A DNA stretch of 24,966 nucleotides, from the NCBI GenBank assembly GCA_020058405.1, contig JAGVEE010000138.1:1-24966 (forward strand), in the 5' to 3' direction. This document shows, in pieces, positions 16,497-24,966 of this stretch (position 1 is its first letter; each line of letters starts with the position of its first letter). This DNA comes from Sphingobacteriales bacterium. Lineage in GTDB: Bacteria; Bacteroidota; Bacteroidia; Sphingobacteriales; Sphingobacteriaceae. The notes under the pieces were generated by a model. The model saw only the letters and a program-made list of their open reading frames with translations. It was not told where the DNA came from and searched no databases. The position numbers and the translations under genes were made by a program.

Positions 16497-18293
16497 CTAA
16501 TTGTTTGTGAAGAATTCTTTCAGCGCAATCAATTGTTTTTTGTTGAGCACTACGCTCAATTCCTCATCACTCGCTTCTCTAATCCGTTTTACCGATTTAA
16601 ATTTTATCAGCAATTTTTCGATGGTTGTTTTGCCTACTCCTGGAATTTCTTCTAACTCAGATTTGAGCGTTCCTTTATCACGTTTGCTTCTGTGGAAAGT
16701 TATACCGAAACGATGAGCCTCGTCTCGTAAATGCTGAATAATTTTTAAACTCTCCGATTTTTTATCAATATACAATGGTAAAGAATCGCCTGGATAGTAA
16801 ATTTCTTCTAACCTTTTTGCGATTCCTATAATAGTTACTTTCTTATCAATGCCTAGCTTCGCTAAACTTGCCACTGCCGATGATAATTGACCCTTACCGC
16901 CATCAATAACAATTAACTGAGGCAAATCCTGCTCTTCTTCTAGTAGTCGCTTATAGCGCCTAAAAACGGCTTCCTCCATGGTGGCAAAATCATTCGGACC
17001 TTCAACGGTTTTTACATTAAAATGCCTATAATCTTTTTTAGAAGGCTTTGCATCTTTAAACACCACAATTGCCGACACTGGATACTTGCCCTGAAAGTTT
17101 GAATTATCAAAACACTCAATGTGCTTTGGTAATTGATTCATTCGTAAATCTTTTTGAAGTTGCAATAAAACCCTTTCTGTTCGTGCCTCAGGGTTTACCT
17201 TTTCGTACTGTTCTAATTTAGATTTCTTAAAAAACAGAACATTTTTCATCGATAAATCTAAAAGACTTTTTTTATCGCCTAATTTGGGAACTATAAACTT
17301 TATGTTTTCTTTCGTGTCAATATTTAATTCGAAGGGAACAATAATTTCTTTTGCAGTACTGCTAAATTTATTTCTAAAATCAGAAATCGCTAAGCTTAAT
17401 AATTCCTCATCACTCTCATCTAATTTTTTTCTAATTTCAATGGTTTGAGTTTGAGAGATGGTACCCTTGTTTACTTTTAAATAATTTACGAAAGCTATTT
17501 TTTCATCAGAGCTAATCGCGAACACATCAATATTATCAATAATGGTACTTACTACCGTTGATTTACTTTGGTAATTCTCTAAAGTATCTATTTTCTCCTT
17601 CACCAAATTTGCCAACTCAAAATTCATATTCGCTGCTGCATCGTTCATCTCAGCATTTAAATGTTGGAGCACGGGTGTAATGTTTCCTCTTAAAATTTCT
17701 TTAATTTCTTTTATGTTTTCTTCATAGCTCTCAAAACTTTGAAAAGCTTGACAAGGTCCTTTACAATTGCCAATTTGATATTCTAAACAGACTTTAAATT
17801 TGCCTGCATTGATATTTGCTTCTGTAAGTGCTAAGCTGCAAGTTCTAATAGGGTATAAGGTTTTTATTAATTCGAGTATGGTACTCATCATACGTACCGA
17901 AGCATACGGACCTAAATAGGTCGAGCCGTCTTTAATGATATTTCGAGTTGGGAAAATTCTCGGGAATCTTTCTTTTTTTATACAAATAGACGGATAGGTT
18001 TTATCGTCTTTTAATAAAACGTTATATCGAGGTTGATGTTTTTTTATTAAAGAATTCTCTAATAACCATGCATCAATTTCAGTATCAACAATCGTAAATT
18101 TTATATCTCGAATTTTTTTTACGAGAATTTTTGTTTTAGAATTTACATTGTCGTTATTAAAATAAGAAGAAACTCTGTTGCGTAAATCTTTTGCTTTTCC
18201 AATATAAATTAAGGTGCCTTCTTCATCGTAATACTGATACACTCCGGGCTTATGCGGAATGTTTGCTAAGGCTGCACGATAATCAAACATCAT
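16497..18293 (-). CDS. uvrC: UvrC, excinuclease ABC subunit C
   Basis: UvrC makes both incisions around a DNA lesion in nucleotide excision repair. The 598-residue protein has full family architecture. The GIY-YIG nuclease domain is at about 14-92 (GVY 17-19, YIG 30-32, Arg40, LLENSLIKKHQPRYN). Four cysteines (RTCSL ... VCLEYQIGNCKGPC, about 150-180) match the metal/Fe-S site known in UvrC. A UVR motif that binds UvrB lies near 205-240. The RNase H-like nuclease domain includes ECFDNSNFQG and LIVIDGGKGQL. The C-terminal helix-hairpin-helix shows EEIPGVGKTTIEKLL. It could start at the second Met. It lies 15 nt downstream of the PBP gene on the same strand, at the end of the sprE-PBP-uvrC group. 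No T-run terminator is apparent after it. Confidence 0.97.
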   Translation of the reverse strand: MMFDYRAALANIPHKPGVYQYYDEEGTLIYIGKAKDLRNRVSSYFNNDNVNSKTKILVKKIRDIKFTIVDTEIDAWLLENSLIKKHQPRYNVLLKDDKTYPSICIKKERFPRIFPTRNIIKDGSTYLGPYASVRMMSTILELIKTLYPIRTCSLALTEANINAGKFKVCLEYQIGNCKGPCQAFQSFESYEENIKEIKEILRGNITPVLQHLNAEMNDAAANMNFELANLVKEKIDTLENYQSKSTVVSTIIDNIDVFAISSDEKIAFVNYLKVNKGTISQTQTIEIRKKLDESDEELLSLAISDFRNKFSSTAKEIIVPFELNIDTKENIKFIVPKLGDKKSLLDLSMKNVLFFKKSKLEQYEKVNPEARTERVLLQLQKDLRMNQLPKHIECFDNSNFQGKYPVSAIVVFKDAKPSKKDYRHFNVKTVEGPNDFATMEEAVFRRYKRLLEEEQDLPQLIVIDGGKGQLSSAVASLAKLGIDKKVTIIGIAKRLEEIYYPGDSLPLYIDKKSESLKIIQHLRDEAHRFGITFHRSKRDKGTLKSELEEIPGVGKTTIEKLLIKFKSVKRIREASDEELSVVLNKKQLIALKEFFTNN

Positions 18294-18308
18294 ATTGATA
18301 AAATCAAT

Positions 18309-20510
18309 TTAAAACTCTAAGCCAGGGTTGCTAGTACCTTGATTGTTCTTTTTATATTGATCGCAATCTACAACTATGCTTAGTCCTCCTGGTGGAGCTT
18401 CAAAATCTCGCATAGAAATAGAAAGGCTTGCATCACCATACACTTTTTTCATGTACAATGCCCAAATTGGCAAGGCGGTATTTGCGCCTTCACCTAAATT
18501 TGTTGATCTAAAATGTACAATTCTATCCTCGGCACCGGTCCAAGTTCCAGAAACTAAATCGGGTGTAATGCCAATAAACCATCCATCAGAGTTTTCTTGT
18601 GTAGTACCCGTTTTACCGGCAATAGGGTTTGTAAATCTATAGCGTGGTCCGCGTAAACGCAAACCTGTACCTTTATCAATTACACCCTTCATCATGTAAA
18701 TCATTAAATAAGCTGTTTGTTCACTTAAAGCATCCACTTTACGCGGCACTTTTTCAAAAAGTACATTTCCGTTTTTATCTTCTATTCTTGTAATGTACAC
18801 TGGTTCGGTCCACACACCTTTATTTGCATAGGTTGAATAAGCACCTACCATTTCATATAAACTTACATCTGGCGTACCTAAACAAATAGATGGGTAAGGA
18901 GGAATTTCACTCGTGATGCCCATTTTCTTCGCCACATTTACAACCGCTTGTGGGCCTACTTGCTTCATCATGTATGCTGTAATTAAATTTACAGAATTTG
19001 ATAAGCCCATTCTCAAAGTCATCATGCCGCCATCTTTCCCATCAGAATTTTTAGGCGACCAATTATCGAAATCTTCAAACACAATTGGCAAATTGGGTGC
19101 TTCAAAACAAGGCGACCAGCCATTGTCCATGGCAACAGTATACACTAAAGGTTTAAATGTAGAACCTACTTGGCGCTTTCCAGTTTTTACTTGATCGTAT
19201 TTAAAGTATCTGTAATCTGGTCCGCCTACCCAAGCTTTTATATGGCCAGTGTGCGGGTCCATCGACATAAAACTAGAACGTAAGTACCATTTATAATATT
19301 TAATAGAATCTAAGGGAGTCATTGTTGTATCTCTATCGCCAGTCCATGTAAACACTGTCATGGAAGTTGGAGTATCAAATACTTTTCTTATTTCCTCATC
19401 ACTTGCACCTTCCTCTTTCATCAACATATAACGCTCACTTCGTTTCATAGAAAGGCTTATAATATCAGTGTTTTTACCCCAAGGTGTTCTGCCTTTCCAA
19501 TGGTTGTTAAACTCTTTCTGAAGGTAAGTTAAATGCTCTTTCACTGCTTCCTCTGCATAACGTTGCATGCGCGAATCGAGTGTAGTGTAAATTTTCAATC
19601 CATCTCTATATAAATCATAAGGCTCGCCGTCTGATTTTGTGTTTTCTTTGCACCAAGCTTGCAATTCAATTCGCAAGTATTCTCTAAAGTATGTTGCTAA
19701 ACCTTGGTTATGTGTAGGGCTTGTAAATTTTAAATTTAATTCTGATGAAATCGCTTCTTCGTATTCTGTCTCGGTGATGTAGCCATATTTTTCCATTTGG
19801 GCCAATACTACATTTCTTCTTCTTAGAGAACGGTCTGGGTTACGAATTGGTGAATAAACAGTAGTGCCTTTTAGTATTCCAACTAGCAATGCTGCTTCAT
19901 CAATTTTTAACTCAGAAGGTAGTTTGTTGAAATATGTTTTTGCTGCTGTTTTTATACCGAATGAATTATTTCCAAATTCAACAGTATTAAAATACATGGT
20001 AATAATTTCTTCTTTGGTATAGTTACGTTCAATTTTTATAGCCGTTAACCATTCTTTTAGTTTGATGATTCCAATGTTGAAAATGGTTTGTTTTTTGCGT
20101 GGAAATAAGTTTTTTGCTAATTGTTGTGTGATGGTACTAGAACCTCTTTTTTTACCAATAGCCGAGTAAAATATAATTGCAAAAGTGCCTTTTAAATCGA
20201 TACCAGAATGTTCGTAAAAACGAATATCCTCCGTAGCAATTAATGCATTAATTAAATTAGGTGATAAATCTTTGAATTTTGTGTTTGATCTGTTTTGTAT
20301 ATAGTAAGCACCTAGCACTTGCCCGTCTGTAGAAATAACTTCAGAAGCTAAACTGCTTTTCGGATTTTCTAAATCTCTAAAAGTCGGCAATTCACCAAAC
20401 AAGCCAAAGCCAACAGAGCTAATTAATAATACAACAAATAAAAATCCTCCAACAATAATTTGCCAGAATCTTTTTATATATGTGTTGCCAGTGGATGATT
20501 TATTACTCAT
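18309..20510 (-). CDS. mrcA: Class A penicillin-binding protein (PBP1A-type transglycosylase/transpeptidase)
   Basis: This bifunctional peptidoglycan synthase polymerises lipid II and cross-links the glycan strands. The 733-residue protein has a short cytoplasmic tail and one membrane helix (about 15-38). The GT51 transglycosylase domain carries catalytic Glu94 in TEDIRFYEHSGID and RGSSTITQQLAKN. The transpeptidase domain carries S450-T-F-K453, S506-V-N508 and K633-T-G635. All active-site residues are present. Its ATG overlaps the last 8 nt of the sprE/porW frame, so the two are probably translationally coupled, and uvrC follows 15 nt downstream. The C-terminus ends in a short polar tail. The exact paralogue (PBP1A versus another class A PBP) cannot be fixed from one window. 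Confidence 0.94.
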   Translation of the reverse strand: MSNKSSTGNTYIKRFWQIIVGGFLFVVLLISSVGFGLFGELPTFRDLENPKSSLASEVISTDGQVLGAYYIQNRSNTKFKDLSPNLINALIATEDIRFYEHSGIDLKGTFAIIFYSAIGKKRGSSTITQQLAKNLFPRKKQTIFNIGIIKLKEWLTAIKIERNYTKEEIITMYFNTVEFGNNSFGIKTAAKTYFNKLPSELKIDEAALLVGILKGTTVYSPIRNPDRSLRRRNVVLAQMEKYGYITETEYEEAISSELNLKFTSPTHNQGLATYFREYLRIELQAWCKENTKSDGEPYDLYRDGLKIYTTLDSRMQRYAEEAVKEHLTYLQKEFNNHWKGRTPWGKNTDIISLSMKRSERYMLMKEEGASDEEIRKVFDTPTSMTVFTWTGDRDTTMTPLDSIKYYKWYLRSSFMSMDPHTGHIKAWVGGPDYRYFKYDQVKTGKRQVGSTFKPLVYTVAMDNGWSPCFEAPNLPIVFEDFDNWSPKNSDGKDGGMMTLRMGLSNSVNLITAYMMKQVGPQAVVNVAKKMGITSEIPPYPSICLGTPDVSLYEMVGAYSTYANKGVWTEPVYITRIEDKNGNVLFEKVPRKVDALSEQTAYLMIYMMKGVIDKGTGLRLRGPRYRFTNPIAGKTGTTQENSDGWFIGITPDLVSGTWTGAEDRIVHFRSTNLGEGANTALPIWALYMKKVYGDASLSISMRDFEAPPGGLSIVVDCDQYKKNNQGTSNPGLEF

Positions 20511-23112
20511 TGCTTATTAAATAATTACCATTGTAAAATTGAATGTATTTTTTTACTGCTTTGCTTTCTCTTAATGTTTTTAAATTACGTTCAGAAATAA
20601 AAGAAATTACATAGGTATTAGGTTTTAACTTTATTACTTCGTTTGTTTTTTTAGTTAAGGCATTAATGTATTCGCGTGCACTTGCTACATCTTCAAAGTT
20701 TTCAATTAGTAATAGTTGCTCTTTTTCTCCTAACAATTCAGAATTTATTCGCAAACTTTTTAATGAAAATTCGGTGATGTTAAAACGAACCAAATTGTTT
20801 TTTGTATCACGCAACACAGACATGTCTGTAGAAATCATTACAATATACTTCGCTCTGTTTTCTAATTCAAAATTTATCGGATCTTCTTCTCTAGCTGCTT
20901 TTAACGCTGGATTTTTTTGTTCTTCAATTTTCTTTAAATGTTCACGTGCCATACTAGCGGCATCTGATGATGGGAAGTCGTTTAACAATTTTTGTAATGA
21001 AGCCTCAAATGCAGTTTGCCCATTTACTTTATTTTGTGTTAAGGCATATAAATAATAGTATTTTGGTGCGATGCTAGTTTTGGAGTATTGAGTATCTATT
21101 CTTGATTTCGAACTAAATACTGCTTCATAACTTCCGTTTTTATAGGCATCATAAATATTATCGTAAAAATGCTGAGCAGCTAAATCGTTAGCTTTTGCTT
21201 CTGATATATATGATGGATCTAAAATTACTTTTGCAATTAAAGAATTAGGAAAATCACTTAAAATTTTATTCTTGTAATATTCGCTTTGCTGTTTATTGTT
21301 CACTTCAGCATATAATCTATATAAGTTGAAATATATTTCGGCGCGAAGCTTATTATCTGGAAATTGTGACACACAAGTTTCATATGCTTTTATAGATTCT
21401 TTCAAATTAATGATTTCTTCTCTATAAAACTGTCCAATATTATAATATGCTTTTACCATTTTATCGGTTGAAGCAGTTAAGGCAGCAGGTGTTGTTGGGA
21501 TGTTTGCTAAATATCTTTTCTTTATGGCAGCATCGTCATTTTTATTTGCAGCACTCCCTTTTTCTTCTGCATTTGTTTCTCCATTATTCGGTGCAGTTAT
21601 TGTAGCGTATGATTCTTTGTTAGATCTTCTCCAATTATCTTCTAATGTTCTTCGACCATACTTTTTAACAAAGTCTGCATTTCCCAAGCCTATAGAATTT
21701 TGATTATAAAAATACCAAGTACTACCTGAGCCAACATTTGTTGCATTTGTAGTAACACCATCACCTGGCCTGGAAATATTATTGAGTGCCTGTTCAGCTA
21801 TTCTTTTTTCTTCTTCTTGTTGTCGAATTTTTTCTTCCTTTTCTTTTTTAATTACTTTCTCTACATAAGCTATTCGCTCAGATTCAGGCATTCGAGCAAG
21901 TCTCATTAAACTATCTTCACGTTGAATGATAATTAAATTTTCAACTAATTTTGTTAAACTATTTTTGCGTTTGTTTACGAATTCGAAATCGGGATTTGAT
22001 TTTGGTAAGAATGTACCAGCACTGTCATAATACATTTGTGAAATCTGGTAACGCTCTCTATCGTAATAAATATTTGCTAATTTAAAATAGGCTAATCCTT
22101 TTTGACTTAAATTATTTACACTGCTAGCAGCAGAAGATTTAAATGCATCTACCATTTTTTCTTCTTCCTCATCTTTCTCATAAATCAATCCAAGGGAATA
22201 ATAAATTTGATCTCTAAATTCTTTGTTCTTCGAATCGTTAAGCATTTTTATTAATTCTTTCTCTAGATTTTTTTTAGAGCCAGCTGTGCTTCTTTGCACT
22301 AATCTTGCGGAATTTATTTTTGCATTAAACAACAAATCGTAAGCAGGATTCATTTTTACTACTTGTTGGTATTTAACACCTGCTTTACCATCTTCGTTTA
22401 TTTTTTCTAACAGTTGAGCAGTAATGTAAGTATACCTAGCACGTTTGTTTTTTTTCTTTTGAATAACGGTAGCCTTCTCTAAATATTCAACAGCCTTGGC
22501 ATAATTTTTTTTGTCAATATAATACCATGCAACTGTTGCAAATAATTCTGAGATGTGTTTCTTAGGAAAAGTTTCACTAGCAAGCGCAATGTTTATTACC
22601 GACTCAGCCTGTGGATATTTTTTTAATAAGATGTAACATTTTATGAGCCAGATGTACGACTTGTCGCCCACTTCTTTGTCTTTATACCTGCCTGCTGCAA
22701 ACTGAAAAGTTTCTGCAGCCGTGAAATAATCTTTTTTATAAAAATAAGCCCTGCCAATTTCAAAATAACAATCGTCGATCCACTTACTACGTTCATGCCT
22801 TTGAACCACAAGAGAAGCTTTTTTAATGGCCTCGTCCATGGCTTGGTTGCCGCCACCTTTTCCAGATTTTGCTTCAGACTCTTCTTTTGCAATTTTAAAC
22901 ACAGGCAGAATATCATCATATCTATCCTGAAACGACTTGTCGTTTTGTTTCTCGGTATTGTCTATTTTAAGTTTTGCATTGAAATATCCATTATAATGAG
23001 CGGTTATATCATGGTAAATTTTCCCGATTGCAGATTTCTTGCTCGATTTACATGAGCTCAAAACCAAAATCATTACAATGTATATAGATATTTTGAGGGA
23101 ATTCGTTTTCAA
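20503..23112 (-). CDS. sprE: SprE/PorW, T9SS-associated TPR lipoprotein
   Basis: SprE (PorW in Porphyromonas) is a lipoprotein needed for type IX secretion and, in gliding species, for gliding. PorW has been reported to link the PorK/PorN ring with the Sov translocon. This 869-residue protein matches the roughly 870-residue length I recall for SprE. It has a lipoprotein signal with lipobox VLSSC (Cys21), then the family N-terminus KIYHDITAHYNGYFNAKLK. Many TPR-like helical repeats follow (for example IGRAYFYKKDYFTAAETF, WYYIDKKNYAKAVEYLEKA, FNLYRLYAEVNNKQQ). A charged coiled-coil stretch lies near 405-430 and a low-complexity Asn/Ala-rich linker near 500-520. The C-terminus has a compact domain ending YIQFYNGNYLISNE. 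It is divergent from the M23 gene and overlaps the PBP gene by 8 nt. Confidence 0.9.
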   Translation of the reverse strand: MKTNSLKISIYIVMILVLSSCKSSKKSAIGKIYHDITAHYNGYFNAKLKIDNTEKQNDKSFQDRYDDILPVFKIAKEESEAKSGKGGGNQAMDEAIKKASLVVQRHERSKWIDDCYFEIGRAYFYKKDYFTAAETFQFAAGRYKDKEVGDKSYIWLIKCYILLKKYPQAESVINIALASETFPKKHISELFATVAWYYIDKKNYAKAVEYLEKATVIQKKKNKRARYTYITAQLLEKINEDGKAGVKYQQVVKMNPAYDLLFNAKINSARLVQRSTAGSKKNLEKELIKMLNDSKNKEFRDQIYYSLGLIYEKDEEEEKMVDAFKSSAASSVNNLSQKGLAYFKLANIYYDRERYQISQMYYDSAGTFLPKSNPDFEFVNKRKNSLTKLVENLIIIQREDSLMRLARMPESERIAYVEKVIKKEKEEKIRQQEEEKRIAEQALNNISRPGDGVTTNATNVGSGSTWYFYNQNSIGLGNADFVKKYGRRTLEDNWRRSNKESYATITAPNNGETNAEEKGSAANKNDDAAIKKRYLANIPTTPAALTASTDKMVKAYYNIGQFYREEIINLKESIKAYETCVSQFPDNKLRAEIYFNLYRLYAEVNNKQQSEYYKNKILSDFPNSLIAKVILDPSYISEAKANDLAAQHFYDNIYDAYKNGSYEAVFSSKSRIDTQYSKTSIAPKYYYLYALTQNKVNGQTAFEASLQKLLNDFPSSDAASMAREHLKKIEEQKNPALKAAREEDPINFELENRAKYIVMISTDMSVLRDTKNNLVRFNITEFSLKSLRINSELLGEKEQLLLIENFEDVASAREYINALTKKTNEVIKLKPNTYVISFISERNLKTLRESKAVKKYIQFYNGNYLISNE

Positions 23113-23145
23113 TTTTAATTGTTTACAGTATTAACTAAAGGATTA

Positions 23146-23153
23146 CAAATTTA
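23146..23153 (-). promoter_or_regulatory. Putative -7 element for the sprE-PBP-uvrC unit
   Basis: On the minus strand these bases read TAAATTTG, an exact match to TAnnTTTG. Transcription would start near 23139, about 27 nt before the sprE ATG at 23112. No clear TTG is found at the expected -33 distance. The rest of the 122-bp divergent spacer gives only a one-mismatch -7 candidate (TTAATTTG, 23215-23222) for the opposite gene. Confidence 0.4.
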
Positions 23154-23234
23154 TTTTATTTAATGATATTCTTTTAAAACTTATTACGATTAAGTACAAT
23201 TCGATAAAAATGGTTTAATTTGTAAGCATTGCGT

Positions 23235-24104
23235 ATGACCAAAAAGAAGCAAAAAATACTAGATCGTTTAAAGAATAAGTACAAATTAGTTATTCTGAAC
23301 GACGAAACCTTCGAAGAAAAGGCCTCATTTACCTTAAATAGGTTAAATGTGTTCATTCTTGGAAGCATGCTATTGGTATTATTGATAAGCATAGTAACCT
23401 CTTTATTAATATTCACACCCTTAAAAGAGTACATTCCTGGTTATGCAGATGTTTCGTTGCGTAGAGATATCTCTGAAATGGCATTGAGAGTGGATTCTAT
23501 GCAAATGATTATAGATGCGAACGATCAATACATTGAGAATGTGAAAGGTGTAATTAACGGGACTGTTGGACTGAACGATACCATCAATAAAAATAGTAAA
23601 CCGACTTTAAAAGACACCACCTTTAGAATTGGTGCAAAACCTGAGGAAGATTCGTTGTTAAGGCTGATGATTGAAGACCAAAATCAATATGGTTTTGCAA
23701 TTAAAGAGAGCAATGTGAAGCCCACAGGCATAGCTGGTTATACTTTTTTTACACCTGTAAAAGGCATAATTTCCGAAAAGTATAACCCCAGAAAAGGTCA
23801 TTATGGTATTGATGTGGCAGCAACAAAAGGAATGCCTGTAAAAGCAACGTTGGAGGGAAGTGTAATATTTGCAAGTTGGACTTCTGATGGAGGATATGTA
23901 ATAGCAATACAGCATGGAAACGACTTAATATCAATATATAAGCATTGTTCTGTGCTTTTCAAAAAAGTTGGTAACTTTGTACGTTCCGGAGAACCGATAG
24001 CAATTGTAGGGGATTCTGGTGAAATGCAAACAGGTCCGCATGTGCACTTTGAGCTTTGGTTTAAAGGCAACGCAGTGAACCCAAAGGAATACATAAATTT
24101 TTAA
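23235..24104 (+). CDS. Membrane-anchored M23 family (LytM-type) metallopeptidase
   Basis: This 289-residue protein has a basic cytoplasmic N-terminus, one membrane helix (about 36-60, VFILGSMLLVLLISIV) and a short periplasmic linker. A C-terminal LytM zinc endopeptidase domain follows (about 165-289). The metal and catalytic residues of the family are all present: His189 and Asp193 (GHYGID), His237 (YKHCS) and His269/His271 (HVHFELW). It is therefore probably an active peptidoglycan endopeptidase rather than a degenerate EnvC-like activator. The frame runs back to a TTG at 23229, but ATG 23235 is preferred. The bactofilin ATG is only 4 nt after its stop, and M23 peptidase-bactofilin pairs are a known arrangement in which the bactofilin scaffolds the local cell-wall hydrolase. 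Confidence 0.92.
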   Translation: MTKKKQKILDRLKNKYKLVILNDETFEEKASFTLNRLNVFILGSMLLVLLISIVTSLLIFTPLKEYIPGYADVSLRRDISEMALRVDSMQMIIDANDQYIENVKGVINGTVGLNDTINKNSKPTLKDTTFRIGAKPEEDSLLRLMIEDQNQYGFAIKESNVKPTGIAGYTFFTPVKGIISEKYNPRKGHYGIDVAATKGMPVKATLEGSVIFASWTSDGGYVIAIQHGNDLISIYKHCSVLFKKVGNFVRSGEPIAIVGDSGEMQTGPHVHFELWFKGNAVNPKEYINF

Positions 24105-24108
24105 AATT

Positions 24109-24537
24109 ATGTTTGAGAAGAAAGAACACAAAACAACTAAAGAGAACGAGTTAAATGGCTCGATTAATTTAATTGGACAAGGAACTACGATTACAGGCGA
24201 TATGTCTTGTAAAGGAGATATACGTATTGATGGGGAGATTGTAGGCAATGTGATATCAAAAGCGAAAGTTGTAATTGGAGCAACAGGGAAAGTGGTTGGC
24301 GATATTATAGGCACTAACGCAGATATTTCTGGGCAGTTAACTGGCGACTTAACGGTTTCAGATACCATATTTTTAAAATCTTCGGCAAGAATAGAAGGCG
24401 ATATGGTTACTAATAAGTTAATTGTAGAGTCGGGGGCAATTTTCAGCGGAAATTGTAACATGGGAATATCATCAGAGAAAGGATATTCGTCAAAAATAAA
24501 GACTGAAAAATCTCTTCAAGAAATAGAGGGCAATTGA
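24109..24537 (+). CDS. Bactofilin (polymer-forming cytoskeletal protein)
   Basis: This 142-residue cytoplasmic protein has a short charged N-terminal tail (1-18). A central DUF583/bactofilin right-handed beta-helix (about 20-120) is built of hydrophobic six-residue rungs rich in Gly and Ile/Val, such as GTTITGDMSCKGDIRIDGEI, VVIGATGKVVGDI and LTVSDTIFLKSSARIEGDM. A polar C-terminal tail follows. Bactofilins self-assemble without nucleotide into membrane-associated filaments that position cell-wall enzymes. The tight spacing with the upstream M23 gene fits that role. Its TGA stop overlaps the TTG start of the next gene. Confidence 0.93.
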   Translation: MFEKKEHKTTKENELNGSINLIGQGTTITGDMSCKGDIRIDGEIVGNVISKAKVVIGATGKVVGDIIGTNADISGQLTGDLTVSDTIFLKSSARIEGDMVTNKLIVESGAIFSGNCNMGISSEKGYSSKIKTEKSLQEIEGN

Positions 24538-24719
24538 ACAGTTATTTAAAATATGCTGGTTTAGGCTTTCAAATGTTAGTTACCATAGGAGGTTTGAGTT
24601 ATTTAGGGCATTATCTCGACAAAAAATGGGAATTAAGCACGCCTTGGTTGACCATAAGTTTAGCACTCTTTGGCGTAATCGCTTCGATGTATCAAGTAAT
24701 TAAATCACTCAATAAATAA
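24534..24719 (+). CDS. atpZ: AtpZ/AtpI family protein (F0F1 ATP synthase-associated)
   Basis: This 61-residue protein has two predicted membrane helices (about 8-28 and 37-57). It has the family pattern YAGLGFQMLVTIGGLSYLGHYLD then PWLTISLALFGVIASMY, with conserved Gly and an Asp after helix 1. AtpZ/AtpI-type proteins sit at the head of ATP synthase operons and help c-ring assembly or Mg/Ca transport. The best start is a TTG overlapping the bactofilin stop (TTGA), preceded by the purine stretch AGAGGG; no ATG lies between there and the first helix. The next gene starts 1 nt after its stop, so the unit continues out of the window. Confidence 0.85.
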   Translation: MNSYLKYAGLGFQMLVTIGGLSYLGHYLDKKWELSTPWLTISLALFGVIASMYQVIKSLNK

Positions 24720-24720
24720 G

Positions 24721-24966
24721 ATGAGCTTATTAAAGTATTCAATATACACGCTATTTATTGGTGTATTAATGTATGGAATGGGAGAAGTAATGAATAATTT
24801 GCTGGAGCGCGACTTCTTTTTAAGTGCTTATCCAACTTTTATTTTGTTTTTTTATGTGATCGGAATGCTAGCATATGGAATTTGTGAGTGGGGATTAAAA
24901 AAATCTGCAGATAGTTCAGTATTTATTGTATTGGCCGCGGTAGTTGCAAAACTGCTTTTAAGCATG
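24721..24966 (+). CDS. Small integral membrane protein, 3' end outside the window (possible AtpI-like)
   Basis: An ATG one base after the atpZ stop opens a frame with no stop up to the window edge (82 codons seen). The translation starts MSLLKYSIYTLFIGVLMYGM. It has three hydrophobic segments at about 5-22, 37-54 and 66-81, with ERDFF and CEWGLKK between them. I do not recognise a specific family from this part. Position after atpZ suggests a protein of the ATP synthase subunit I kind, just before atpB, but that is inferred from context only. Confidence 0.7.
   Translation, partial: MSLLKYSIYTLFIGVLMYGMGEVMNNLLERDFFLSAYPTFILFFYVIGMLAYGICEWGLKKSADSSVFIVLAAVVAKLLLSM

Noticed and set aside
16478..16507. 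Imperfect AT-rich inverted repeat between the propeller gene and uvrC as a bidirectional terminator
   Set aside because: The stem needs a three-base bulge and has very low GC content; the short T-run lies in the loop rather than after the stem.
23801..24461. Minus-strand open frames opposite the M23 peptidase and bactofilin genes
   Set aside because: They are complements of well-identified conserved genes; their composition reflects the opposite strand's codons.
1..24966. CRISPR arrays, tRNA or rRNA genes, insertion sequences, restriction or defence genes
   Set aside because: Nothing with the repeats, cloverleaf features, terminal inverted repeats or protein motifs of these classes was seen on either strand.

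Overview
The window is a low-GC chromosomal segment from a member of the phylum Bacteroidota. Diagnostic signs are a complete PorP-GldKLMN type IX secretion (T9SS) locus, a second T9SS component (SprE/PorW), two secreted proteins ending in T9SS C-terminal sorting domains, a DUF4271 protein, and promoters of the Bacteroidota form TTG-N19-TAnnTTTG. Order or genus cannot be fixed from the sequence, and the presence of gld-type genes does not by itself prove gliding. No tRNA, rRNA, CRISPR array, insertion sequence or phage gene was seen. No stretch longer than about 200 bases lacks a gene.

Layout. (1) 14-1902, minus strand: hemW (heme chaperone, radical SAM) followed by a cyclase-family metal hydrolase, joined by an ATGA overlap. 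(2) 1941-5405, plus strand: an Omp85/TamA-like outer-membrane protein, a DUF4271 membrane protein and uroporphyrinogen-III synthase (hemD), closely spaced. (3) 5477-11303, plus strand: the T9SS core. A consensus promoter precedes porP, and a second -7 element precedes gldK-gldL-gldM-gldN. A strong intrinsic terminator closes the unit. (4) 11386-16485, plus strand: two T9SS cargo genes. The first is a subtilisin-like protease with a beta-helix, split into two reading frames by what looks like a single-base frameshift at an A5 run (13585-13589). The second is a seven-repeat beta-propeller-like protein. (5) 23112-16497, minus strand: sprE/porW, a class A penicillin-binding protein overlapping it by 8 nt, and uvrC. 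(6) 23235-24966, plus strand: an M23 (LytM) peptidase, a bactofilin, an AtpZ-family protein and the start of a further small membrane protein, probably leading into the ATP synthase operon.

How the genes fit together. GldL and GldM form the proton-driven inner-membrane motor. GldK (lipoprotein) and GldN form the periplasmic ring under the outer membrane. PorP/SprF is an outer-membrane partner, and SprE/PorW is a lipoprotein linked in the literature to the ring and the Sov/SprA translocon. The two cargo genes carry N-terminal Sec signals plus C-terminal sorting domains, so they are plausible clients of this machine. The peptidoglycan genes (class A PBP, M23 peptidase with bactofilin) next to envelope-spanning secretion genes give the region a cell-envelope theme, with hemW and hemD as porphyrin genes at the left end.

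Most of the window is well-known Bacteroidota core content. I found no clear new multi-gene system. The points most worth a second look are the frameshifted protease, the repeated TAGTATA heptamers in the porP-gldK spacer, and the sprE-PBP and Omp85-DUF4271-hemD linkages.
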